Part shown: in pieces, positions 16,938-25,716 of the stretch
Position numbering within the stretch: position 1 is the stretch's first letter
Layout of the letters: each line of letters begins with the position of its first letter
NCBI GenBank assembly: GCA_029547705.1
Contig: JAKPOU010000035.1
Span: 186,001-250,000 of the forward strand
Length of the DNA: 64,000 bases
Origin: Bacteroidota bacterium
GTDB lineage: Bacteria; Bacteroidota; Bacteroidia; Bacteroidales; VadinHA17
Reading direction: 5' to 3'
Position numbers and translations under genes: made by a program
Notes under the pieces: generated by a model
Seen by the model: the letters and a program-made list of their open reading frames with translations, nothing else
Database searches by the model: none
Told to the model about the DNA's origin: nothing

Positions 16938-18767
16938 ATGAAAAAGTTGCTGATATATAATCTTCTGTTTCTCATAACTGCAAATTTAAGCGCTCAGGAT
17001 ATCGTTGTTGAAGCAGAATACCCGCGGACTGTCCGGGCAGGAGAACAGTTTGCCATACAGTGGCGCATAAATGCAAGAGGAGGGGATTTCACCGCACCCT
17101 CCTTTGCCGGTTTTATCAGACTGATGGGGCCCCAGACATCTTACAGTTCCAGCACACAGATCATAAACGGCCGGGTGACCCATGAAACATCGGAATCATA
17201 CCTGTTTTACCTTCAGGCAGTTGATGAAGGAATATTTGTTCTGCCTCCGGCCTCTGTCACAATCAAAAATAAAACCTACCATTCCGATTCAGTCCGAATA
17301 GTAGTAACGGGAGGCAGTGCTCCCCCGGCTGCGGGACAGCCGGGAACTGCCGGTCAGCAGGGTGCTGCCGGTCAGCAGCAAAGAACATCCCCGTCTTCTC
17401 CTCCTGAAGGGGAGATATCGCTTGATCTTTCCGTAAACAGGAGAGAAGTCTATATGGGAGAACCCGTATCCGTGACGGTAAAATTATATACCAGGGTCGA
17501 TATTTCCGGCTATAATGAGATTAAATATCCTTCGTTTACCGGATTCCTTAAAACCGATCTTGAGACACCCCCGCTCAGCTCCCTCCGTCAGGAGAACATA
17601 AACGGAACCATTTACGGAACGGGTGTGCTGCAGCAGTTTCTTCTCTATCCGCAGATTACCGGGGAGATTACCATTGATCCGGTTCAGATAACCGTCCTCG
17701 TCCGGCAAAGATCAGGAAGATCGGATCCTTTCTTCGGCGATTTCTTTTCAACATATACAACCGTACCCCGTGCTGTTGCCAGCACACCGGTAAAAATAAC
17801 GGTCAGACCCCTCCCCGGCATCAAACCGGAGGATTTCTCGGGCATTGCCGGTAAAATCAGCATCAAGGCAGGCATAAACAGGGATACCATTAATGTAAAT
17901 GATGCCCTGAACTATAAAATAACAATATCCGGAACAGGAAATCTCAGGCTGGCCGGTATACCGGCTCTGAAGCTTCCTCCCGACATAGAGGTCTATGATC
18001 CGAAAGTAACGGAAGACCTCAGGAATACCGTTAACGGCACAAGCGGACAGAAAATATTTGAATATCTGCTTATTCCCAGGCATCATGGAGATTATGTCAT
18101 TCCTGCAGTATCCTATTCATATTTTAATGTTTCAACAGGAAAATATGAACATCTCAGAACTCCGGAGTTCAGGTTCCATGCCAGAAAAGGCAGTGCACAG
18201 GGCTCTGAGATAGCTGTTTTCGGAGGAGTGGCAAAGGAAGATGTGCGGTATCTGGGCAAGGACATACGCTTCATCCGGACAAACCCGGGAAAGCTTTCCA
18301 AACCCGGCAGACAGATACTGTCTCAGAATTATTTCTACCTGGCCTATGTGATCACTTTGTTCTTGTTCCTTGTCATTTTGTTCTTAAGGCGGGAACATAT
18401 CCGAAGGAATGCGGACATTGCCGCCGTTAAGAACCGCAGGGCAGGCAAGGTTGCGGCAAAACGGCTGAAAGCGGCTTCCGACTGTATGAAGAAAGGTGAA
18501 ACGGACAGATTCTATGAGGAGATACTGAAAGCCATATGGGGTTATCTGAGCGATAAACTCAGCATTCCTGTTTCGGACCTTACCAGGAACAGTGCCATGG
18601 ATGCCCTGCAGAAAAGAGGCATTGACGATGAAAAAATAAAAAATCTGGCGGACATTCTCGATAAGTGCGAATACGCGAGATATGCACCTGCCTCCTCAGG
18701 TACTGCAGTGCCGGAGATTTACAATGACGCATCAGGATTTATCAGGTCAGTTGAAAATGAAATTTAA
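16938..18767 (+). CDS. batD: BatD, multi-domain periplasmic membrane protein
   Basis: Protein of 609 residues. It has a signal peptide (ending LSAQ, about residue 20) and several Ig-like beta-domains, each opening with a phrase such as VNRREVYMGEPVSVTVKLY or INRDTINVNDALNYKITI. One membrane helix lies near residue 470 (YFYLAYVITLFLFLVILFL), and a cytoplasmic helical tail follows. A Gly/Pro/Gln linker (about 127-155, with repeated GTAGQQ-like units) joins the first two domains. Typical of the BatD family in length and arrangement. Follows BatC by 18 bp and precedes BatE by 2 bp. Confidence 0.92.
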   Translation: MKKLLIYNLLFLITANLSAQDIVVEAEYPRTVRAGEQFAIQWRINARGGDFTAPSFAGFIRLMGPQTSYSSSTQIINGRVTHETSESYLFYLQAVDEGIFVLPPASVTIKNKTYHSDSVRIVVTGGSAPPAAGQPGTAGQQGAAGQQQRTSPSSPPEGEISLDLSVNRREVYMGEPVSVTVKLYTRVDISGYNEIKYPSFTGFLKTDLETPPLSSLRQENINGTIYGTGVLQQFLLYPQITGEITIDPVQITVLVRQRSGRSDPFFGDFFSTYTTVPRAVASTPVKITVRPLPGIKPEDFSGIAGKISIKAGINRDTINVNDALNYKITISGTGNLRLAGIPALKLPPDIEVYDPKVTEDLRNTVNGTSGQKIFEYLLIPRHHGDYVIPAVSYSYFNVSTGKYEHLRTPEFRFHARKGSAQGSEIAVFGGVAKEDVRYLGKDIRFIRTNPGKLSKPGRQILSQNYFYLAYVITLFLFLVILFLRREHIRRNADIAAVKNRRAGKVAAKRLKAASDCMKKGETDRFYEEILKAIWGYLSDKLSIPVSDLTRNSAMDALQKRGIDDEKIKNLADILDKCEYARYAPASSGTAVPEIYNDASGFIRSVENEI

Positions 18768-18769
18768 AC

Positions 18770-19540
18770 ATGAATTTTAAATCTTCTCTAATACCATTAA
18801 TTCTGCTTCTTCTTTTTGTGATTCCTGATGCGGGGGCACAGGATCCGGCCGCTGAAAGGTTCAACAGGGGAACTGAATATTTTTCCGAAGGCAATTATGA
18901 AAAGGCCCTTGAAGAGTGGACCGGTCTGTATACTGCCGGTTACCGCTCAGCCACCCTGGATTACAATATTGGCAATGCATATTTCAAACTTGGTAATATT
19001 CCGGGATCCATACTCTTCTATGAAAGGGCCCGCCTCAGGAAACCGGCCGATGAGAACATCAGATACAATCTCGGCATTGCCAGGGCCATGACCACGGACC
19101 GGCTTGATGAAATCCCTGAACTTTTTTTCGTCAGGTGGTACGATTTTCTCTCCCTCATCCTTTCATCAGACAACTGGGCAGTAATAAGCCTTGTTTCCTT
19201 TATCATATGCCTTGCCTTCCTTTCACTCTATTTCTATTCCTCAAAATACAACATGAAAGTTGCCGGATTCTGGCTTGCAGTCCTGGCATTGTTAATTTCT
19301 CTCGCTTCGCTTTCTTTCTCCCTGCGGAATAAAAGACTGATTTATGAAAGCAATAAAGCCATTATCTTCAGTCCCATCGTCAATGCCAAAAGCTCACCCG
19401 ACGACAGCGGAACCGACCTTTTTGTGATACACGAAGGGCTCAGGGTGAGTGTTGAGGACGAAGTCGGTGAGTGGAAGGAAATAAGACTTCCCGATGGCAA
19501 TAAAGGTTGGGTTCCGGCTAACAGTCTCGAAATTATCTGA
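18770..19540 (+). CDS. batE: BatE, TPR protein with C-terminal SH3-like domain
   Basis: Protein of 256 residues, last of the Bat operon. Signal peptide (ending AGAQ, about residue 24), then two TPR motifs (YNIGNAYFKLGNIPGSI) up to about 115, two membrane helices (about 133-152 and 162-182), and a C-terminal bacterial SH3 domain (about 200-255) with the closing phrase NKGWVPANSLEII. The domain set is standard for BatE. It starts 2 bp after BatD. No terminator hairpin with T run is visible in the 63 bp before the next gene. Confidence 0.9.
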   Translation: MNFKSSLIPLILLLLFVIPDAGAQDPAAERFNRGTEYFSEGNYEKALEEWTGLYTAGYRSATLDYNIGNAYFKLGNIPGSILFYERARLRKPADENIRYNLGIARAMTTDRLDEIPELFFVRWYDFLSLILSSDNWAVISLVSFIICLAFLSLYFYSSKYNMKVAGFWLAVLALLISLASLSFSLRNKRLIYESNKAIIFSPIVNAKSSPDDSGTDLFVIHEGLRVSVEDEVGEWKEIRLPDGNKGWVPANSLEII

Positions 19541-19603
19541 TAAAATGCAACATTTTTGCTGAATTTTTCGTCTGATAATTGTGATCTGTAATTCAGTCCG
19601 CAA

Positions 19604-20020
19604 ATGAGAAAAAATATCTGCCTTTTATTTGTTTTACTGGCATTGTCTGCCTGTAAAAAGGAAAAATGGGAACCTGAAGGTCCCACGGATGTCAGAATCA
19701 GAAATTTACAAACAGATGAACTTATGGCTGATGTGGTGATAAACACCGCAGGGGTAAGGGATACTGTCGGGAATGTTAAAAAACTAGGAATGGTGAAACC
19801 CGGACGAACATCGGAATACAGGAGGGTATCCATTGCATTCCCGAAAGCTGAAATTACGGCTGAAATCAACGGGGAAACATTTTCAACCGGTCCGGTCAAC
19901 AGTACCTATATGCACTACATAGGGCTGATGCGGATTACCTATGAGGTTCAGATAAAGGATCCGGAAAAGAGGCTGCTCGAAATAAAAAACATCATTCCGG
20001 ATGAAGCCCTGAAGCCCTGA
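19604..20020 (+). CDS. Hypothetical lipoprotein, 138 residues
   Basis: Small exported protein. The first 16 residues form a lipoprotein signal (LLFVLLALSAC, Cys at about 17), followed by a short charged linker and a beta-rich domain. I recognise no family. Homologues in this phylum would be expected as surface or periplasmic lipoproteins. It lies 63 bp after the Bat operon on the same strand and could be read through from it. Its 3' end contains a triple 8-bp repeat TGAAGCCC (20002-20025), the last unit containing the stop codon. Confidence 0.72.
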   Translation: MRKNICLLFVLLALSACKKEKWEPEGPTDVRIRNLQTDELMADVVINTAGVRDTVGNVKKLGMVKPGRTSEYRRVSIAFPKAEITAEINGETFSTGPVNSTYMHYIGLMRITYEVQIKDPEKRLLEIKNIIPDEALKP

Positions 20021-20169
20021 AGCACCGCAGCCCCGGAATTTTGCAGTACTGAAATCCGGAAGCACAGAAACTGTCAGACACTGAAGTGCTGAAGCCTGTA
20101 GTTCGATAATCCTGAACCTTTTCGTCGATAAAACTCAGAAAATCACGGATGAAGCCGGCCTGAACCGGT

Positions 20170-20835
20170 TTATCTCCAGTCTACCGGAGCAATACCATGA
20201 TCCGTAAGATACTTATTGCAGCGGCTGAAATGCCTGTTTCCGAAAAATCCCCTTGAGGCGGAAAGGGGGGAAGGATGAACGGATTCAAGAACAAGATGCC
20301 TGTTCCTGTCAATTGATGTTCCCTTCTTCTGTGCATAGGCGCCCCACAGAAAAAAAACAAGATTGTCCCTGTCGTTGTTTAATACGCTGATCGCTGCATC
20401 CGTGAATTCTTCCCAGCCCTTGCCCTGGTGCGATGCTGCCTGGCGGGCTCTCACCGTCAGGGTTGCATTTAAAAGAAACACACCCTGGGCGGCCCAACGC
20501 GAAAGATTTCCCGAAGAATATGGTTTAATTCCCAGATCCGATTCAATTTCTTTGAAAATATTGACAAGGCTTGGAGGGAAATCAATTCCTTCCCTTACGG
20601 AAAAACACAGTCCGTGTGCCTGTCCCGGACCGTGGTAAGGATCCTGGCCAATGATCACTACTTTAACCCTGTCGAAGGGACACAGATCAAAAGCCTTGAA
20701 TATCAATCCGCCGGGTGGAAAAACCTGAGTCTTTCCGTATTCTTCCCTTACAAAGCCGGTAAGACTTATAAAATAATCCTTACTGAACTCATCCTTAAGT
20801 TTCTCTTTCCAGCTGCTTTCTATTTTTACGTCCAT
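20170..20835 (-). CDS. ung: Uracil-DNA glycosylase, family 1
   Basis: DNA repair enzyme of 221 residues that removes uracil from DNA. The catalytic water-activating motif is GQDPYHGPGQAHGLCFSV, and the second active-site loop is HPSPLSASRGFFG near the C-terminus. The substrate-reading segment LLNATLTVRA is also present. The Met at 20835 (MDVKIE) is the likely start; a Met six codons earlier overlaps the upstream acetyltransferase gene. It follows the GNAT gene by 14 bp, so it is probably the last gene of the aminomutase operon, though functionally separate. Confidence 0.96.
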   Translation of the reverse strand: MDVKIESSWKEKLKDEFSKDYFISLTGFVREEYGKTQVFPPGGLIFKAFDLCPFDRVKVVIIGQDPYHGPGQAHGLCFSVREGIDFPPSLVNIFKEIESDLGIKPYSSGNLSRWAAQGVFLLNATLTVRARQAASHQGKGWEEFTDAAISVLNNDRDNLVFFLWGAYAQKKGTSIDRNRHLVLESVHPSPLSASRGFFGNRHFSRCNKYLTDHGIAPVDWR

Positions 20836-20849
20836 GGTAAGAAAAAAAA

Positions 20850-21326
20850 TCACAGTCTGCGGGCATAGATTTGTTTTGGATCACCGGGTCCGTAAAAATC
20901 CTGCAGGCTGACCTCAAGCCTGTATCCGTTTTTTTTATAAAATTCTTCGGTGGGTTTATATAAAGGGCGGCCTGATGTTTCAATCCAGAGTATCTTTCCT
21001 CCCTTCTGTCTGATTCTTTCCTCGGCAGCCTGTAAAAGAGCTCTGCCATAACTGTGGTTTCTGAAATCCTGATGTACTGCGATCCAGTAAAGTTCCCATG
21101 AATGAACCGAGAAGTCATTTTTTCCGTAACATGCAAAGCCGATTAACTGTTCCCCTTCAGTTATTCTGATCCAGAAATAGCCGCTTGCATCCATGCCTTG
21201 CGAAACAGTCTGGACGGCTATTTCCAGTGCAGTGCGTATTTCGAAATCGTAAAAATATCCTGTAGACGCCAGTATCTTCTCCAGTCCCGGTATGTCTTCA
21301 TCTCCTATCCCTTCAGATATTCTCAT
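20850..21326 (-). CDS. GNAT family N-acetyltransferase, candidate beta-lysine acetyltransferase
   Basis: Protein of 158 residues with a GNAT fold. The acetyl-CoA pyrophosphate loop is QDFRNHSYGRALLQAAEER (a Q/RxxGxG/A-like turn with Gly at the expected place), preceded by the beta4 strand WELYWIAV, and a C-terminal YKKNGYR strand. It lies 7 bp after an ATP-grasp ligase gene and is the fourth gene from lysine 2,3-aminomutase. In archaea and some bacteria, AblA (aminomutase) and AblB (a GNAT) make N-epsilon-acetyl-beta-lysine. The position here suggests a similar amine target, but with ligases in between the true acceptor may be a dipeptide. This is inference. Confidence 0.8.
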   Translation of the reverse strand: MRISEGIGDEDIPGLEKILASTGYFYDFEIRTALEIAVQTVSQGMDASGYFWIRITEGEQLIGFACYGKNDFSVHSWELYWIAVHQDFRNHSYGRALLQAAEERIRQKGGKILWIETSGRPLYKPTEEFYKKNGYRLEVSLQDFYGPGDPKQIYARRL

Positions 21327-21333
21327 ATCCGTT

Positions 21334-22308
21334 TCAGTTATTCAGATCGGTGATTATGCGGCGGATAACTTCAGAAAACTTCAGTCCCGCAACCCTTGTG
21401 GCGGCCACCAGGCCACTGTCAGGCGACAGGCAGGGATTTGCATTTACCTCAATTACATAGGGTATGTTGTTTTTATCAACGCGCAAATCTATTCTTGCAT
21501 ATCCCCTGAGACCAAATATCTTCCAGCATTTCAGGGCAATATCGCAGATTTGCTTTTCAAGGGCCTTGTCCAGCTTATCCCCGGGGAAATGTCTCAGGGT
21601 ATTCTGAAATTCAAAGGAATCTTCTTCCCACTTAGCCTTGAAATCGACAATCTTGGGCTTATCGTCCCATGAATCATGAAAAATCATTTCTGCTGCGGGC
21701 ATGACTTCCGGTCCTGTTTCACCCGAAATAATACTGATGTTGAATTCCCTCCCCTCTATGTAATCCTGTATTAGCCAGTGGGTATCATCGTATTTTTTAA
21801 GTTTTTTGATGATTTCCGGTGTGCAGGTGAAAACCGAATCACTTGTTATTCCCAGGGAGCCGTCCTCCCATACCGGTTTGATTATATAGGTGTTGCCGGG
21901 AATGAGCTGGCCTGACTGGGACGGAGCGAATCCTCCCGGATTATTTATTCCTGCCTGTTTCAGCGATCTGGCAGTAAAAGCTTTGCTGGTTGTCACGAAG
22001 ATCGCTTCCACGGGATTGCCCGTATAGGGTATTGAATAGGCATTGAGGAGTGCGGGGATGAAATAGCATAATTCCCCTTTGCCGATAATGGATTCCACAA
22101 GGTTGAAAACGAAATCCACTTTGCCGGCAGCAAGTCCGGCAATTTCTTTCATAAAATCAACGGTAATGCCCGTCCTGAATGTCTCAACCCCTATCTCACT
22201 GAGATTCTTCTCAACAAATTCCACCTGATCAAGAACATCAAGCTCATCTGCCAATGCATTTTCAAGGGGCTGGTTGTACAGGATACAACATCTCTTTTTA
22301 TTCATCAC
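21334..22308 (-). CDS. ATP-grasp ligase, D-Ala-D-Ala-ligase-like (second copy)
   Basis: Protein of 324 residues with the ATP-grasp fold. Visible are the N-terminal VDFVFNLVE strand, the IPYTGNPVEA loop, the ATP-binding lysine strand TYIIKPVWEDGSLGI, the hinge LIQDYIEGREFNISII, and the metal-binding C-terminus YARIDLRVDKNNIPYVIEVNANPCLSPDSG with Asp, Glu and Asn ligands. Such enzymes join an amino acid carboxylate to an amine through an acyl phosphate. True D-Ala-D-Ala ligases have a conserved HGxxGEDG loop near the N-terminal third; here it is VESIIGKGE, so the substrate probably differs. It overlaps the upstream ligase by 4 bp. Confidence 0.88.
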   Translation of the reverse strand: MMNKKRCCILYNQPLENALADELDVLDQVEFVEKNLSEIGVETFRTGITVDFMKEIAGLAAGKVDFVFNLVESIIGKGELCYFIPALLNAYSIPYTGNPVEAIFVTTSKAFTARSLKQAGINNPGGFAPSQSGQLIPGNTYIIKPVWEDGSLGITSDSVFTCTPEIIKKLKKYDDTHWLIQDYIEGREFNISIISGETGPEVMPAAEMIFHDSWDDKPKIVDFKAKWEEDSFEFQNTLRHFPGDKLDKALEKQICDIALKCWKIFGLRGYARIDLRVDKNNIPYVIEVNANPCLSPDSGLVAATRVAGLKFSEVIRRIITDLNN

Positions 22309-23276
22309 ACTAGATTATGGCGTTTCAGGGATGATTTTACAATCATTTCAATCAAAGTCTGAAAGTCAATACCTCTCATGCCTGCCAGGATAGGCAGGTC
22401 GGAATGGACCGGGTGAAGGCCTGCAAGCGGATTTACTTCCATAAAGCATATTCTTCCCTTTCTGTCAGCTTTCAGATCAATCCTTCCTGCATCGGCAGCC
22501 CCGATTGCCTTCCATGCGTCAAGGGCAATTTTACTGCATTCGTCACTGAACTCTTCAGCTATGGGAATATACTGACAGTACTCACGGTAATTTTCCTTGA
22601 ATTCCACGGAATAGGGATTATTCCCGGCACACTCGATTTCCATACCTCCGATGACCATGGCATCACTGCCCGTACCAACGACACCGACAGTGAATTCCCT
22701 GCCGGGGAGATATTCTTCAACAAGTGCGGGTTGTCCGAATCTTGTAATAAGATATCCTGCCATCTCTTTCAGTTCTGCCGGCGAATTTAAGAGATTTTTT
22801 TCAGTTATGCCTTTTCCGGTACCTTCAGATACAGGTTTTACAAAGAGAGGATATTCCAGTGTGAGGTTTTCTGTTTCTTCAGCGGAACTAACAAGTATGC
22901 CCGGACTTACCGGAATTCCTGCTGATTCCACGATTAACCGGGTGATGTATTTATTGAGGGAAACACCCATGGTCACCGGGCCGCTGAAAACATAGGGTAT
23001 GCGGTACTGATCAAGAATGGCCGGCACAACTGATTCCCTGCCATCGCCGTACAGTCCTTCGGCAATATTGAAAACCAGATCCCACCGTTTTCCGGAAGAC
23101 AGTGCTTCAATCAGCTGAAAACAGTTACCCACCGCTTCTGTTTCAAATCCCATTCTGCACAATGCCCCGTCAATTGCATCAACAGTTTCCTGCCTGTCAA
23201 ATTCTGCAGTATCTTCCATAGAATACCCGCGGTCGAGATACCACGACCGCAGGTCATAAGTCAAGCCTATTTTCAT
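22305..23276 (-). CDS. ATP-grasp ligase, D-Ala-D-Ala-ligase-like (first copy)
   Basis: Protein of 323 residues, paralogous to the next gene. It has WDLVFNIAEGLYGDGRES in the place of the ligase substrate loop, IPYVFSGPVTMGVSLNKYITR, the ATP lysine strand LFVKPVSEGTGKGI, the hinge LVEEYLPGREFTVGVV, and the metal site GRIDLKADRKGRICFMEVNPLAG. It starts 6 bp after the aminomutase stop codon and overlaps the second ligase by 4 bp. Two unlike ligases in tandem suggest two successive amide bonds, with one substrate possibly being beta-lysine from the aminomutase. This is inference. Confidence 0.88.
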   Translation of the reverse strand: MKIGLTYDLRSWYLDRGYSMEDTAEFDRQETVDAIDGALCRMGFETEAVGNCFQLIEALSSGKRWDLVFNIAEGLYGDGRESVVPAILDQYRIPYVFSGPVTMGVSLNKYITRLIVESAGIPVSPGILVSSAEETENLTLEYPLFVKPVSEGTGKGITEKNLLNSPAELKEMAGYLITRFGQPALVEEYLPGREFTVGVVGTGSDAMVIGGMEIECAGNNPYSVEFKENYREYCQYIPIAEEFSDECSKIALDAWKAIGAADAGRIDLKADRKGRICFMEVNPLAGLHPVHSDLPILAGMRGIDFQTLIEMIVKSSLKRHNLV

Positions 23277-23282
23277 TGAATA

Positions 23283-24524
23283 TTATTTTTCAGGATATTC
23301 GCACAAAACGCCCTGATAATTGCGAAGCACAATTTTTTCACTGCCATGTTCAACCACATAATCGGGGAGGAGAGGGATTTTACCGCCTCCGCCCGGTGCA
23401 TCGATCACGTAAGTCGGAACGGCATAGCCGCTTGTAAACCCCCTCAGGCCTTTTATTATCTCAATGCCTTTTCTGACACTTGTTCTGAAATGGCCCGAAC
23501 CGGGAATGAGGTCACACTGATACAGATAATAGGGTTTTACTCTTATTTTCAATAATTTATGCATGAGTTCCCTCATAACGGCGATATTGTCATTGATTCC
23601 TTTCAGAAGGACTGTCTGACTGCCCAGCGGAAATCCGTTATCAGCCAGTAGTGTACATGCCCTGGTGCATTCCGGGGTTATTTCTGCCGGATGTGAGAAA
23701 TGAAGACTGATATACAGCGGATGGTATTTCCTGAGAATGGCAAGCAGTTTGTCAGTTATCCGCTGTGGCAGAACAACGGGAACCCTTGTTCCGATACGTA
23801 TTATCTCGACATGTTCAATCCTTCTTATATTGAACAGAATATAATCCAGCACCTCATCGCTGAGAGTAAGCGGATCACCGCCACTGACAAGGACATCCCT
23901 TATTTCACTGTGAGCCCCTATATAGCTGAATGCCTTCTCGAAATCCTGTTTCCCGAGCCTGTCAAGCCTGCCCACGGAATGTGAACGGGTACAGTATCTG
24001 CAGTAATTTGAACAGACCTGGGTCACGGTGAAGAGGACCCTGTCGGGATATCGGTGCACAATACCCTTTACCGGGGAGAAAGCTTTCTCGTGCAGGGGAT
24101 CAGGTTGCTCGGCAGAGGTATGGATCAGTTCCTCAACAACAGGAATGACATTCCGGCGAAGCGGATGTGAAAAGCCTGTCTTATAAATCAGGGATGCAAA
24201 ATATGGTGTTATTCTCAGTGGAAGCCGACCTTTGAGATTATTGATGGCCATGATTTCCTTCTGAGATAATTTCATGATCTTTTTCAGCTCATCAATTGTT
24301 GTAATTGAATTTCTGAGCTGCCATTTCCAATCGTTCCAGGAATCGATAGTCGTTAGGGGGAAGAAGCGGTTTCTGAAGTCAGTGCTTCTGTTGCTAACTA
24401 ACTGAGTTTGGATCTCGTTTTGCGAAAAAAACATGGTTTTCGCGCCAGGCTCTTCATCGGAAGAACGACCCACGAGGCGGCCCTCACCGCGGAGCGCCGT
24501 AGCCTCATTATTGTTAGCATTCAT
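23283..24524 (-). CDS. kamA: Lysine 2,3-aminomutase (KamA family radical SAM enzyme)
   Basis: Protein of 413 residues. The radical SAM cluster ligands are Cys171, Cys175 and Cys178 (CSNYCRYC). The PLP lysine is Lys382 in PGGGGK. Asp338 (YQCD) and Asp375 (VIDAPGGGG) sit 37 residues apart and 7 before the PLP lysine, the spacing of the two aspartates that hold the epsilon-amino group of lysine in the clostridial enzyme; glutamate 2,3-aminomutases change these residues. The product is beta-lysine. The first 40 residues are poorly conserved; Met31 at 24434 is an alternative start. First gene of the ligase-acetyltransferase operon. Confidence 0.9.
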   Translation of the reverse strand: MNANNNEATALRGEGRLVGRSSDEEPGAKTMFFSQNEIQTQLVSNRSTDFRNRFFPLTTIDSWNDWKWQLRNSITTIDELKKIMKLSQKEIMAINNLKGRLPLRITPYFASLIYKTGFSHPLRRNVIPVVEELIHTSAEQPDPLHEKAFSPVKGIVHRYPDRVLFTVTQVCSNYCRYCTRSHSVGRLDRLGKQDFEKAFSYIGAHSEIRDVLVSGGDPLTLSDEVLDYILFNIRRIEHVEIIRIGTRVPVVLPQRITDKLLAILRKYHPLYISLHFSHPAEITPECTRACTLLADNGFPLGSQTVLLKGINDNIAVMRELMHKLLKIRVKPYYLYQCDLIPGSGHFRTSVRKGIEIIKGLRGFTSGYAVPTYVIDAPGGGGKIPLLPDYVVEHGSEKIVLRNYQGVLCEYPEK

Positions 24525-24785
24525 GGCTGGAGATGAAATAATTCATCTGTTTGTTTTTAATAGATAATGTGGTTTTAAATTATTACTAGTACTTTTTTTA
24601 ATGATGCGAAAGTATATAATCTGATAATACGTTGTATCACCTGTAAGCCATAAATATTAACAGGGGATTCAAATTATCAACAGCTTTAATGTCATAAGCC
24701 TTTAGTGGCCTGTTAATTCGCTGTAAGACTATATGTTGGGACTGATGTAAGGATACGGAACTCCTGTGTCCGGAATTCTTCTTGT

Positions 24786-25691
24786 TTAAAGAAAAAACAG
24801 GGCAACGCCGCTGACGCTTATCAGGGCTCCGGCAATTTCAGGCAATGTCACTTTCTGCCTGTACAGGAAAACGGCCGGTAAAAGGATAAACACCGGGGTC
24901 AGCGCCATGATGGTTGAAGCGATTCCGGCTTTTGTGAGTTGTACGGCAACAAGTGAAAATGATACCCCGAGGAAGGGTCCGAAAAGCGCTCCGACGGTCA
25001 GTGCTTTCATTCCGGCCTTATCCCTGAGTGAAACAATCACACTTGTCCATCTTTTCATAAAGGTTATCAGTACTGCGAATCCTCCTATTCCTGCGATTAT
25101 CCGTATCTGTGTCGATGCGAAGGGATCATAATCCTTCATTCCCATTTTGCTGAGAATCAGTCCGAGTGCCTGACCCAGAGTGCCGCCGAAGGCATAGAGA
25201 ACCCCGACCGGCTTGAGTTTCAGTGTAAGCTTTTCCTTTTTGCTGCCATCCCTGGTAAGAATGGCCAGACCTATGCCGGAAAATGTAAGGATCATACCCA
25301 GCAGATTCAGCAGGGTGAGATGCTCTCCCAGCATTAACCATCCGAAAAATGCTGTGACGGGGGGCACCAGGGTCATTATCAGCATTGAAAACCTTGAGCC
25401 GATAATTGCATATGATTTGAACAGGAAGAGGTCACCGAATACAAATCCTACCAGTCCCGACAGTATTAGCCAGAACCAGTTGTCGATGCCGGCATCTGAA
25501 GGAAACGGAAGTCCCCTTCTGACGGCATTGAGAATTGCAAGGAACATAAAACCCAGAATAAGCCTGAGAATGTTAACCGCTACAGATCCCAGTCTGATCG
25601 TTGCGGTTTCAAAGGCAAGAGCACTTACTGCCCAGAAAACAGCCGTAAGGAGAGCAGCAAACTCTCCGGTATGATTTTCTATGAATCCCAT
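24786..25691 (-). CDS. EamA/DMT family transporter
   Basis: Ten-helix membrane protein of 301 residues made of two EamA repeats. The first repeat opens with AALLTAVFWAVSALAFE, the second with GVLYAFGGTLGQALGLILSK near residue 167, and each ends in a glycine-rich helix (LLGMILTFSGIGLAIL and EIAGALISVSGVALFFL). DMT transporters export metabolites or amino acids. It reads toward the aminomutase operon but is separated from it by a 261-bp gap, and the rhamnosidase gene upstream ends 25 bp before it, so it may belong with either. Substrate unknown. Confidence 0.88.
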   Translation of the reverse strand: MGFIENHTGEFAALLTAVFWAVSALAFETATIRLGSVAVNILRLILGFMFLAILNAVRRGLPFPSDAGIDNWFWLILSGLVGFVFGDLFLFKSYAIIGSRFSMLIMTLVPPVTAFFGWLMLGEHLTLLNLLGMILTFSGIGLAILTRDGSKKEKLTLKLKPVGVLYAFGGTLGQALGLILSKMGMKDYDPFASTQIRIIAGIGGFAVLITFMKRWTSVIVSLRDKAGMKALTVGALFGPFLGVSFSLVAVQLTKAGIASTIMALTPVFILLPAVFLYRQKVTLPEIAGALISVSGVALFFL

Positions 25692-25716
25692 CCGGAGAGT
25701 GTGTCAGGTTTCGGTT

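Noticed and set aside
21334-23276. Calling either ATP-grasp gene the cell's D-alanine-D-alanine ligase (ddl).
   Set aside because: The loop that carries the Ddl substrate residues is changed in both, and the operon context is an aminomutase and an acetyltransferase rather than cell-wall genes.
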